Assembly (NCBI GenBank): GCA_020746105.1
Contig: CM036621.1
Coordinates: forward strand, 46,596,264 to 46,660,263
Origin: Trogon surrucura
Taxonomy: Eukaryota; Chordata; Aves; Trogoniformes; Trogonidae
DNA: 64,000 bases
Direction of reading: 5' to 3'
Each line of letters starts with the position of its first letter. Positions within the stretch are counted from its first letter, which is position 1. Below are positions 51,613-64,000 of the stretch, one piece after another. Position numbers and translations under genes: made by a program. The notes under the pieces were generated by a model. It did not search any database. It was given only the letters and a program-made list of their open reading frames with translations, and had not been told where the DNA came from.

Positions 51613-54600
51613 GTGATGGAGGTGTCAGATTCTTCAGTGTTTTGTAGCGCGAGTTTGTGATATTGAAATCGAGGTGGTGTGTGTCTGTCCAGCGCTTTTA
51701 CAAATACATATTCCCAAATGTCTTCTTCAGGTGGAGATAAAGTCTCACTTTCGGTAGGTAAAGGCTTGGGAAACTAAACCTGCTCAGATTTCTGAGAGTT
51801 GAGACTGTGTTGTAATGACTGGTGACTGGAGTGAGCTTGCAGCACGCTTTACTCCTGCACCAGGTGTGTTTCCTGGACATCACCGTTGCCTTCCCTAACA
51901 TTGATTGTCTGTCTTGCAAACTCCTTTACTAGGAAATCAGAGCTCCTGTAGTTTTGTTAGAATTTTCAGCATCAGAACAGCCTCAAAATCTAATGAAACG
52001 CACCAAAAATTAAAAATGTAAACATCAAAGCTCTAGATTTACTCTGATGTCAAACAAAATGGCAGTTCTTTGACTTTCTCCCTGGCACTGGTTTCCTTGG
52101 AGGTGATCACAACTTTCATTAATCAGAGTATTAAATCCTGCAATTGCTTTGTAAACTATTTCTGCAAAAGGGAGAGAATTTCTGCATCTTATGTTTTGCG
52201 TATCTAGCACTATCTCGAATCAATTCGTTTGGCTTTTTTCATTATAGCCTGGCATCCACCATTTTAATCAATGAGTGCAAGTCATTTCTTTCTTCATCTG
52301 TTCGTTAACTGGAAGCAGCAATTTCTGTGCTTAACCCTGTCTTCTGATGCCTGTTGCTGAATCCTTGTGCTTACGGTTCCTAGATTGTAAGCATGGTTTG
52401 GATATAGCAGAGCGGTGGCTGGGTACAGTTACTCAGGCAGAGCAAACATTGCCTTGGATCCCTCTTTCGTCAAGATGTTCAGGTTCAAGTACCTTTGCTC
52501 TCTTCTCCTTAGAGATGTGGAATAGTTTTGATAGGAATTCAGTGGCTGGGCATCTGCTACTAAAATTAAAGAATAGTTTTGATGCATTTCTTAAGCAGCT
52601 CTTCTATATTTTGGACAGACGTGTACAGCCAGCATTGCTAAGTTACAGCCAGCAGCATTATGAAGATTTGAAAGAGCTTACTCATTTTAACTGTTAACCC
52701 CTCAGCTAGTACAGAAGGAATCACATTCTGTGTTTGTTTTCTTTCTTTTATTGCTGTGGTGTCAGTGTGAGCGGAGGAGCTGTTCTGACTTGATGTGAAC
52801 TAAGACGGGGGGAACATCTCTCCCTCATACCTCTCAAGCAAAACACTAGTATAAGAAACATCTTAAGGTCTTAAGTAAATGAAATTTGTCTTGAAAAATG
52901 CTGGCGTGTCTTTCTTGTTTTTCTATTCAAGCAGATAACTTTTTCCTATTGAAATCTGAAGTTTGGGCATTTTCCAAACGAGATTTTATTCCAGCAGCCC
53001 AGTTTTAATTGTCTGACCAAGTGCAAGAGGAGAAGACGACAGGATGGTCATAGTCCTTCTGCCTGCACGTACCATCCCTTTCCTTGTCCCTCCGAGCAGC
53101 CCTTGCTTTTGTAGATGTTGTATTTTGGAAGAAATGACCTCCACATAAAGGTGGCAAATTCCAAAAGATTGTGCGATTTGGAAAGCGAAATAATATTTGT
53201 GGAATGGAGGTGCAACGGGCACAATCAGAGCTCAGCACACAGAGGGAGTGGGGTCGTTGCATGTCGGGTGTAACGGGAAAACCCTGTCATGTTAAGGAAA
53301 ATAAGCCGAGCCTTACGAAGACCTCACGCTGTACAGAAATAGGGAAAGCTGTCTCTTACAGATACAGTGCAGCTCTAGAGGTTGCTGAGGTTTGACGCCT
53401 GAAAACGGTGCGGGGAAAGGAATCTGGAGCTGGTGAGCGCTGGAGGCGGCTGCGGGCTGGCTGGAGGCAGAGGTGACGGCTCCTCTCTCCCGTAGCTGCT
53501 TACCTTCAGCAAGACAGATTTTCCGCCAGATGTGCGACAATATTTATAGCCTTCGAATCTGCCTTCCTAAACAAAAACAAGGATGGAATAAGGAGCCTGG
53601 CGCTCAGGCCACTGCCGGTGAGATGGTGGAAAGCCTCTCCGCAGGTCCCAGTGTGAGCTGTGCTTGACCTTTGATTGCGAAGGAGTCGGCAGTGAAATTT
53701 TTTCCTTTGTGAGTCACTCGTTCCCAGCCAAGATCAGCTGGAAGTTACCAAAAGCTTTTCCATTTGCCTCTGCTCAAGAGCCGGCGCGAGATGATTGAAG
53801 AGGGGCAGGATCCCCGCTTTGGCTGGCCGAGAGGCACCTCGGGCGGTGTGAGCTCAGCAGAGAAGCGAAGGACGTGGTGGGTAATGCGGTTAATCTCTTC
53901 CGTCCCGGCGCTGCCCGAGCTTGGAGCAGGACTCTTCCCAGCTCTGGCTGTTTTATAGCTAAAGCCAGAAACTTACTCAGGATGCTGACGCACGTCGGCG
54001 TTAGCACATGACAGCAGACACCAGAAAAGTCTTGATGCCGATGGGATAGCAACACACAGGCAAGAGCTGAGCCTCACAGCTCCTCGTGGACCCAAAATCC
54101 TAACCTGGAGGCACGCAAAGATGTTAATTCTGTCATGCAGTAGTGTTTGTGGTTTTCCCATGATCTGAGAAAAGAGTATTTGTGTGCATAAGTGGCAGAG
54201 GGAGTGCTAGGCTGTACATATAGCATAGACTGGATGGTCAGAGAAGTCCAGGGTTTGCGCAGAAGCAGCTACAGCGAAGGGAGCTTTGTAGCAATGTTCA
54301 CTGAGGAGCAAGTCTGAAATTGTTTCCTTCTTATTAATGCAGTGATTTCCCACGCTTAACAATATGCTGTGCTGCTTGATGGCTTTATGCCAATAAATAA
54401 AAATACGTGGAATGTTTTCAGACATTGGCTTTATAGCATAGCAATGTTCAGATGAAGCCTGAGGAGATGGTTTTGTTAGCTTTTGTGGTTTTGGGTGACA
54501 AGTGTAGCTCAGTGTAGCTTCCGAGCCCTGACTGAGAGGTGGCAACGGATCCGAGATGTTAGCCTCTTGTTCGGAGATGGGATGAAACTCTCCAGCAGTT

Positions 54601-55323
54601 CCTTATCTTTGTTTTGGAGAGTAAAAATTTTTCGGGGAGTCTTCTGGACGGATATTGCAATTCTGTAAAGTTAACGTAATTGTTTCCCAAACATATCTAG
54701 ACTTAATAGGTGTCATGTTGATGCTAAGGTGAGAAACTGCTCTTGGAATGGCAGGTTTGTGTGCAGGATACCTCGTTGGGCACAAATTGAATCTTATTTT
54801 AGTGTGGCTGCTTTCAGTGTAGCCCTGACTCTGCCTAGAGCCTCTTTTTGGTGGCTTCTCTGTGTCAATTCCTACTTAATGGGAAAAAATACGTTTATTT
54901 CAAATACGGAGTTGGCATCATCTGTTTCTCCCTTGCAGCTTTGCTGCATGGCACCTTCCCCATGCCCCCAGGCTGGAAATGCAGGAGACGGCACCTTGGT
55001 TCTTGCACAGCGTGCCCTTTCCCTTACGTTGTGCTCCTTACATTGGGCTCTTGAAGGGCAAACTTCCATTTTTACGCCACTGTGTCCTCACCCCTGATGC
55101 TGAGCGTTGTCTGCTCGATCCTCGCCTGCAGCAGCCAGCATGGAGGGACTCCCTCTGCTCAGCTTTGTGCCTCTGTTCTGCAGAGTGCCTGTTCCTTGCA
55201 GCCAGCGTCGTTTTCAAGAGAAACTTAAAAAGCCTAGAGATACCAGGTGTCTGCCTCTGTCTGGATTCTGACATGATGGGATTATTCATCTTAGAAAACT
55301 GCAGCTGGGTACAGTCGATGGTT

Positions 55324-55341
55324 AAAAAAAAAAAAAAAAAA
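55324..55341. repeat. Poly(A) run, 18 nt
   Basis: An uninterrupted run of 18 A, read as a Lys run inside a long fortuitous open frame (54979-55686). No retrocopy is recognised upstream. Confidence 0.8.
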
Positions 55342-58300
55342 CGGCCCCCAAAACCCCAGACTGAACATTTTGTACCTCGTTACTACTTGAACACATTGTA
55401 TCATGCTCTTTTGCTATTATTTCTAGAGAGCTTCCTGTTCTGTTTTGGTGACCTTGCCTCATTTTTCTGGTACATGAAGCTGACTCCGAACCTTAGACCT
55501 GGATCCTGCAAAGCTTATCGTCTGATGGAAGTAACCCTGGGGAGAGCTTTTGTAAGATTGGAGCATTTGCTCTCTTTGAAGGATGGGGGGGTGACTTTCC
55601 TCAGACTTACAGTCGAGATCTTTTCTGAGAATGCTGAGGACAAACCTGCACAGAGAGGGGTGGATAATGTCAGCAAATTCATGTAGCAGCTTGGAGACCC
55701 GTAAGCCCCATCTCTCGGTTGAAGAAGCAGTCGTTCAGCAGGCTGGATTAGTTTGGGCATCTTTCTCCGTAGCATTGGTGATGCCTGGACTGAAGCTGGA
55801 TTGCTTAGCTAGGAAGATTTTCTGCACTGGTCCTTACAGATTGAGTTTAAAACTGGTAAAAGATGCACTTTTCCTTTTGGCTTCTTCTGAGATGGGCCGT
55901 GGTTTGTTGGATGGAAGGAGCAGAATGAGAGCTCCAGGTTTTTCCAGCTTTGAGATGCGTAAACCAGCGTTTGAGATGCAGAAACCTCAGTTGAAAATGA
56001 AATAGAAGCTACAACCAGTGGTCACGGTGGCTTTCATCCTGTGAATCCCTGTACTGGTGTCTGTGGAGCCTACTGGTACAGCCAGCCTTGTCCTTGCACC
56101 AGTACTGAAGTGCTCTGGGGCTTCACAGCTTTCCAGCAGAATGTGAAGGTTTTCTGACCCATCGATGATGGGAGACAAAAACCCTGTTGACCCCTGAGCT
56201 CGGCAGCTCCACGTTCCTTTGGTGAAGAAGAGGCGTTCAACCAGTGCATTTTCTTGGTAATTTATCTCCTGAAGCTGGACTTGAAATTGGGCTGACTTTG
56301 GGGTGTTCTGAAGGCTGAATGTCTGGCGTAAATGGCAGAGTTCTCTGGCTGACAAACATGTACAGGATCTTTCTTCTGTGGTAGCACATACTCACTTTTT
56401 CTGCGGAGTCCAAACAACTTCTGAAGTGGTCAAATTTCTGTTTTTCATGCTTTATAGCACGAGTTTGTTTCGCAGTAAAATGTGTGTGGGGCACAGTGAT
56501 TATTTTTTTTTAGAAGCTGGAAGTCTCATGATCTCTATTCAGTTTGGAGTTTCAAAACGAACAGCAGGAAAAGGAATATTTTGCAGTTCACACATCTGAA
56601 TTTTCAACTCTGATTTTTATCTTATTTTTAAACTACATAAAACAGGTTGGAACTGGTCAAAGAGAATACATAGGGAATCAGTGCAGGACTAAGGAAATAC
56701 CCAAGTGGATCTTGTTGTTATGCTGGGTATATCAACCTGTTAATATACACCATCGCTGGTAAATTAACGGTGATAAACTTGTAGTTCCTGTTGCTGCATA
56801 TGGTCTCTTAACAACACTGAGCTAGTGTATGGGAGAATGAAGCTGCATTTAAAACATAAATCATGTTGTGAATAACTTCACTCATGTACACACAGTATGA
56901 ACAGCGTTGTTGGATTAATCTCTGTGCTTAGCTTTCCTGTTTAACTGGTGGCAGTGTGTGAAAACGATAAATAATTGGTATTTACGTTGGTGGCATGTTA
57001 CCTTTAAATACGATGCTTCTGCTGTGCACGAGCACCAGGTGATGGTGAACACTCATTTTTAGCATGCAGCCTTCCTCCGAGCACCGCAGGTGCTGGTGCT
57101 GTCGCTGCCTCATGTCAGATGAAGAGCAACACTTTGCAGTCCACTTCACCCCTGTGCCCACCCACCATCCCACCGAACCTGAAATCGTACAGGAATGGCA
57201 ACTGGTGCCATGTGTCAGCAGCCACGCTGCCCGTGGTGGTACGTCGTCCTCCCTGCTTTACCCCCACCCCTGTTGTTTCCCTTGGCTATTTGAGGAGCCT
57301 GGCAGGAACACTTCAGTGAGGTCTCCCATCCCTGACAGCCCTCTGGTCCGGTGGATTCCCTCACAGAGGTGATGGGGAGTGATGAATCGGTGGATACAGC
57401 CATGCTCCTCCTTTTCTTTAGTCAAATTTCCTTCTTTGAAATGACCAAAACCCAGTGGTGGCTCTTCTAGCTGCTCCCATTACAGGATCTCTTTGACCTA
57501 CGTCTCCACTCCTGATTTTAGCCTAACATTCCAACTCCTCTGCTCTCTGCACCCCAAAACAGTTCACAGAAGACATAACTACTCCTCTGAGGATAGAAGT
57601 CTGATCCCTTATACTGACATAAAATCTCGTTTAGCATTAAATATCTGGAGCACCTTTCTTTACAGGACAATTTATGTGTTTCTTTGATTTACGGAGATTC
57701 TTTATGGCCATCTGTGGTTGGATGGATGTTCCCTGCTCCTGGTGCAAGGTGTACGGATTTGTCCTCCCCTTCAGTAATAACCACAGCAGAGGCAAATGCA
57801 AAGGAGCTTTCCTCACCATTAGAGAGGAGAAGGGAGAAGGAATTGAATGTGCTAGATACTACAAATGGAGCTCAGTGCTTTCTAGAAAGGCTTTCTCTCA
57901 GGTACTCTGCTTCGGGAGAAAGGTTAAAAAATAGGCTGGAGTGGCAGTCAGGGAGCAAAAGGCACATGTAAATGTGTTCCCAGTGGTGTACTTTGAAAGA
58001 GTATTCAGGGCTTAGAGGGATGAAGCTGCTGTGCAAGCTTTCAGCCTTTGACGAGAGGTAAGCAGTACTGGCATGGGAAGGAAACAAAATTATATATCCT
58101 AGTGTCAGCCCGCCAAACTAATAACGTGGGATCTTTTCACCTAGAGCTGGCAATAAAAGAACATAACCATCGTTCCCTTTCCTGGAGACATTTGAGCCTC
58201 ATAAACTTGGAACACCAGACATTCTCACTAGGAGATGTCTAACCAAGATCGGTCTCTTGCCCAGGAAGCTGTCAACTGGGAAGGATCGTTTCGCTGCCGA

Positions 58301-61300
58301 GCGAAGAGATGCTGGCTGCGAGAGCTTCTGGCACGGGACTGCCTGCTCTCAGCCTGCCTGGGAGCTGGGAGGGGGCACACTGAATATACCTTTCGGCTGC
58401 TGATATGTCAAAGGAAAGAGATGATAGATGTTCGTTCTTCTGAGCTGTACTTTTGAATTTCTGTGTCTTGGCTTCTGTTGAAAACCACAACTTTTTTTTC
58501 TACCCCCGTCTCCCAGTATAACTGATTAATTTTGACTAGTCTCTGGTGCTCTAGGAGATACCCTGAAATGTGCCAAGAGAGCGAATCCTGAAACTGGAGT
58601 CGCAACCTGAGACTTCAATAAACAGGATGGGGAGAACATGAAGCCGAGAGTTCGGCCAAAGGAATGGGCAGCATTGAAAGCTCTCTAAACCCGGTGCAGC
58701 AGTTCTCCCAGAAATCTGCCGACATCTGTGCTTTGCTTCCACCCGTAGCTAATGATATTTCAGGGGTGATTTGATGCGTATGTATTTTTGAGAGTTCTTT
58801 CTTGATCATCGCCTACTATTTTCCTCTATTTTCACATAATCTGAGCTCCAGATCCTTACACACACCTGATTTAACACCTCAAAACTATAGAATTTTGCCA
58901 AAGCAGGCGACAGATGACAAAACACTGTTTGCACCAGCTGCCTTGTGCTGGGAGGAAGGAGCAGCAGAAGTGCTTGAGGTGACATCCCACCACGCTGGAG
59001 CACCCTCAGTAGGTGATCTCAGATATAGGTCAAGATGTGAGTTGGGAGCTGGACACAACACTGGGCTTCTTTGGATCCCAGGAGACGTTTATCGCCGATA
59101 AGTACGCCGGCTGTTGTTCACCCAGACTTGCATGTGTGATTATCTGCATGAGTAAGGGTGAGCTGTCTGGGTACAGAGAGCTTTACGCTGCCTTCCACTA
59201 ATTGCAGTAAACTATTCAAAATACATATTATAAAAACCTAGGAGCCATAGCCTAAGCTTCAAAACCTTTCCTGCTTTGCAGATTTTAATCAGTTTCACCA
59301 CAGCGTGTGAAATAAATGACAGAAAATTATGGTTGTATGGGAAGGAGGGAGCCGAGGAGCGTGGGCAGAGAGCAGTGCCCGGCTTCTGGGGGAAGAATAA
59401 GGTAGTGTCTGCAAGGTACCGAGATGCAGGAACGACCAGCATTCTTGTTCCTTGTGTAGCAAATTGAAGATTGTTTGTGGAAGTCTTAATGCAACTTGTC
59501 TCCATGAAACATGTCCTCGTTTTCTCTGATCAGTGGGATCTTTGCTGTCAGCACCACGTGCTTCTCAGGAGGACACTGGCTGGCTGCTGGGACTGAGGCT
59601 GCTGGAAGATTTTGGAGCGCTACCTTTCCACTTCTGTTAAAATGACTAAAGGAAACTGTTTTAGCTTCGCTGTGCTTGTGAAGAAGTTACTTTGTGCAGT
59701 GGGAGTTGACAGTGTGCTTGCTGGTAAGGTGTCATCAGTCCCTGTTCCGGGTAGAAGTGCTGAAGAACTGGAGACAAATAAGGGGTGTGATGGCAAAATC
59801 CACTGCTCTGCTGAGTCCTCAGGGCTAGCGTACAGTTGATAGATACCTGGAAATGCTCTGTGTTCTCCCTATTACATTTAATAATATTAATATATGCTAG
59901 GAGAGCACCAGCAACAGTAACTACAGGTACAGTTGAACATTTGTGCAGTTTTCATAAATAGTGAAAGCAGTGACATTAAACATATGCAGGAATCCCCATA
60001 GTTATAAATATTTACAAATATTTATTTTGGCAAGAGCACCTGATTCAGATGTTCCTCGCTGCACTCCCTAGTGCAGTGTGCATGTGTGTCACACGATACG
60101 CTTCTCAAATTGATAGTTGAATTAGTCTGAACGCAAGGGAATTCCCATGGTGTATTGCTTTGTATTTCTCAAATATTTAAATTACATTACAGTTGGGGAA
60201 AAAAAACATACTGCTCCAGCTATGCGTAATTAACACACGGGTGTTGCGGAGTCGGCATTGATTCATTTGCCAGCGAGAGAGATCTGACGTATTATGTGGT
60301 ACGTGAGCACGGTCTTGTTCGGTAATTAATAATCCTTATGAGAGCTACCTAAACATCTCTTGGTACGCCGTGAATTGCAGTTCAAGAGATGCTTATGAAT
60401 TCCAAACTCGGGCACTTTCCAAAAGGCAGGGGTGTGGGAGATTGCGTCCCGCTCAAATGCGGCGCTGAAACGTTTTCCCTTTAGACATCCTAGGCTTTTT
60501 TTTCCCCCCACTGAAATAGTCAAGGGAAGGTTAAATACCAGACCAAGCCCACAACATGCGGCTGTTACCTGGGCAGAAGTTTCGTGCGGCACAGGAGGGT
60601 GGTAGGACTGTGATGCAGCTGACCACGTGTGGGTCTGAATGCTTGCAACCTCTTAAAATTTGCCTCGATTGCTTTAGCTGAGTTAGAAGCTCACATTTTT
60701 CTGAAGTTTCAGTATATTTTGTGTGCAGGACAGCTTTTTTGCATGTTATCAAACTTCCTGCTTTTCTTGTTAGTCAGCGGTGGGTTCTCTTGCTGTGTAT
60801 GGGTCTTTTTTCACAAAGCATCAACACACAAAAAAGTTTTTAAATAATAAAATCACATTGTAAACCCCCCAAAAATAAAAAATTGGGACATAGTCTGGCA
60901 TCAAGTGAGTCTTAAAGCTTATGGTTATAAAGCTTTTTGTGCAGAAAACTGTGATTTAATGTGATAGTCTATTCCCTCTGGCTCTATTGTAACGAGATGG
61001 GTAACAGCAGCAAGGACGAGCAATGCAAGCCTCGTGTTGGGCCAGCACCCCAAAAAATCCTTGTCCGAGGTCTTTGGAGCAGTTGTGAAACGTGGAGGCG
61101 CAGTCTGTGCAGTGGGATCGCCCGAGCTGGTGAGCACGACAGCACCGGCAGCGCCCTTGCCTATCGCTGAGCCTGCGCCGTGTATTCCCTCCCAAATCCT
61201 GTCTGCGTCGTTTGTTTTCAGACCTAAGCGTGGAGAAACACACTCATGCCGTAAGAAGGCGTCGCAGTTCAGACAGAACACCCAAATGGGTTTTCTTCAG

Positions 61301-61378
61301 TAATTTTCTGAGGCTACAGCAGACACCAGCAAAGCGATTTCTTTTTGCTTTTCATGAGTGCGATTGGAGAGGTTGCTT

Positions 61379-61408
61379 CTTTATTTTTTTTTTTTTATTT
61401 TTTTTTTT
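61379..61408. repeat. T-rich tract, about 30 nt
   Basis: Two long T runs separated by single A residues, followed by CCCC. Low-complexity intronic sequence. Confidence 0.85.
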
Positions 61409-64000
61409 CCCCAACTTTGAAAAGATTTGAAAACTATATTAAGAATAGGCTTTGTGGAAAGTGGGGTCAAAATCAGCAGAAACAATACATCTCTAATGAA
61501 CCTTCTATAAGCCATCCAGATACAAATTGGTCTTTTCATTTACATTTCACTACAGATGTCAATGAAAGCACAGTTCCTTCTGAAGCATCGTAATGTATGT
61601 AAACCATTGCAGGAAGCATAGCACGCAAAGCTTAGGAGACTGCAGATGGAGAAAAAAGGCTCCTGATTTCATAAAAATAACAAAACCTGTTTTAACATAT
61701 TGTGCATTAAATATTGTTCATTTGCATACTTTCTATGGCTAGGTTATAAAAGCCCACCATGTGGTGGACTTGTTGGAAGTCTGAAAAGATAGTCTTTCTC
61801 CAACTGGAGATGTGTTAGTGGAAGCTGCTGCTTAATTATAGAACAAAAATAACTATTTTTCCCTAATTTTTTTTGTTGGTTTTTTTTTTTCCTTTTGTAG
61901 GTTTTTAGAATCTGATTTTTTTTGTTGTTTACGTAAAATTCAATAGAATTAGGAAGGGAAACGTAGGTGCAATCACCACAAATTCTGCTCACTGGGGTTC
62001 GGTGTTTTACAACAGTCTGCCTTGCTTGGAACCAGCAGCAGCAGGGACTCCTCCACCAAGAGTTTGCAGCAGATAGCCAGGCAGATTGTAAAGTACCTCT
62101 GATATTATTTTTTTTGCATCCTTATGTAGAATGGTGTAATTTTATGTGTATGGCCTATAGTGTCTCCACAGGCAAAGCACAAATATACAGTACCACTAAC
62201 TAAAATCGGAAATTGCTGTCAGAAGCCTAAGTAGAAAAATGTGCAAAAGGAGGAAGAAAAACGAGTGGACCTGGGGTGGGGTGTCTTGCATGCATACGCA
62301 CGTGCTGTCAGGGTTTGGAGAAGGATGGGGTGAGACATGTTCTCGGGGGGAGCAGGTTCCCTGTCTTAATAGCCACGGCTTGCCCTGATCCCTTGCCACA
62401 TACAGATTTTGTGAGCCTGGAGCAGTGGGTGGTATCTGAGCACAGGCACCCATTAAGTCCAGGCTCTGAGAAGTCTCGTCTATCGCCAGAGCCATAAGGG
62501 TTTTGAAGGTTGAGCTTGCCAGCTGAAAATCAATCTGCTAGTTTATAAGCTGCCAATGTAAAGAGTGCGGGGCGGGCTAAAGGCGATCGAGGCGGCGGGG
62601 AGCTTGGCATGCTCCTGCGTTCAGGGGAGTTTGCAGGAGTAATTAGAGCAGCCCGAGTAGTTGTCTTTAGCACGTATCTTGCTGGAAAAGGATGCAAATG
62701 AAATTGGGAAGATGGTAAATCTTAGTGTGAGCTTTTTTTTTTCTCTTGAGAAAAAGCGATTTTCAATGGAACTCAGGGGAGAAGCCCTATGCCTGGGGAA
62801 ACACCTCTTGCAAGCCCCGTGGAGATCCATTTACACCTAGCCAAGCTGCAGGCTCCTGAAACTTCTTGTTTATCATCTGCTTTTCCACAACCCAGCTTGC
62901 TCCTGGCCGGCTGTCAAGACGTGGGGTGTTTATTCTCTGAACACTCACAGGTACCACCCCAGGAGCCTTGCGTCCAATCCATGGAGGGATTGTCCCTCCT
63001 GGACCCAGAAAGGGTGCTCTGGGCTGGGGAGAGCCACCCCAAATTTTCCAGGAGCGAAGATGTCTGTGCACATCTTCTGGGTTCTGGGATTTGGAGACTC
63101 GAGGGGGGACCTGAGCAGTGAGTGAAGGCAGGAGCGTTCGATGCGTCAAGTCCTGAACATCCCATTTGATGAAAGCTTTGCAAATCTTGACCTCAATTAG
63201 ACAGCTTCCTTGAGAGATTACTGGAAATTGTTTTTGTAATGAATCAACTGTTTTATAATTAGGCTCAGAAATGGGTGGTGGTCATGTCCACAAGGCACCT
63301 AGTGCTTTTGCATTTAACTTGGGGGGTGAGGTTTGCACAACAGATGGGAGGTGACCAGCGTTTGATGAAGTTGAAAAGATACAGTTGTCCCAGTCCATGG
63401 GAACTCCTCTGTATACACAGGGAGAGAAGGACTGTTGGAGAAATAAGAATGCAAAATCACATAATTAAAGGCTTATTCAAAAATTCATATGCGCTAGGGA
63501 ACGGGTCTTCTAAAACCTGCATCGATGATGGTGTGTTTTGCTGCTAGCTAGGTGCACTCAACAACAATCCTTCAGCGTAGGGTTTTTACATGGTGAACAT
63601 ATGAGCATTCGTAGTTAAAATGTCCTAATGGGGTTTACTTAAAAGAGATGATGGAGGGAAGATGAAGATCTAGCTGGAACAGTGGTTTGCACTGGCTCAG
63701 CGCAGGTTCTGGGCACCAGCACCAGCAGGGCAACGTTGGCAGTTGATTCTCACAGAGTAGAAGTGGGGACCCAGCTGCACCCTTTGGCAGCAGTGAAGGT
63801 GGTTGGGGAAGCACCTTTTTGGTTTTGTCTCTTTCTCAGATTAGGTGCTTTCTGAACAGGATGCTTGTGCTTGTAAACAAACTGTGCCCTGAATCCTGGA
63901 GCAGGTAGTGCCTATGGTTTAGCATAAATGCTGTCCTGAACCAGAACAGGGCTATATGAAGTGAGTCATGGTGCCATTTTTCCTGTTTTTATGAATTAGG

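Noticed and set aside
52347..52697. 116-codon + strand open frame
   Set aside because: No known motif and no splice context. It lies in ordinary intron sequence, and frames of this size are expected in 64 kb.

Overview
This window is a piece of a vertebrate chromosome, most likely from a bird. Two short exons match the N-terminal part of histone deacetylase 4 (HDAC4), in the right order, strand and splice phase. All the interspersed repeats I recognise are CR1 LINE 3' ends with the ATTCTATG-type terminal repeat, the dominant retrotransposon of birds and other sauropsids. A turtle or crocodilian cannot be excluded from this window alone. There is no bacterial, phage or operon structure, no CRISPR array, and no tRNA or rRNA gene that I can see.

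Layout on the + strand: 1-15604 is the 3' part of an HDAC4 intron; 15605-15676 is a 72-nt coding exon (human-equivalent residues 8-31); 15677-48616 is an intron of 32,940 nt; 48617-48861 is a 245-nt coding exon (residues 32-113, with the CtBP-type PMDLR motif and the start of the glutamine-rich helix); 48862-64000 is the 5' part of the next intron. The exon for residues 1-7 and the exon starting at residue 114 were not found and should lie outside the window. About 99.5% of the window is therefore intronic.

The introns hold five clear CR1 fragments (4871, 9033, 24965, 30879, 48922) and one short CR1 tail (31331). Four are antisense to HDAC4 and two are sense. One antisense copy starts only 60 bp past the second exon's splice donor, and one antisense/sense pair of tails is about 450 bp apart. 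There are also homopolymer and microsatellite tracts, two CpG-enriched patches (about 38.3-38.6 kb and 41.5-42.2 kb), and isolated matches to CRE, RFX X-box and heat-shock-element consensus.

I found no evidence of a new biological system. The least explained items are two coding-like stretches on the + strand: a cysteine-rich segment at 447-824 with one internal stop, and an exon-like segment at 51445-51612 right after an AG acceptor. I recognise neither. Both need a protein search and transcript data before they count as more than chance.
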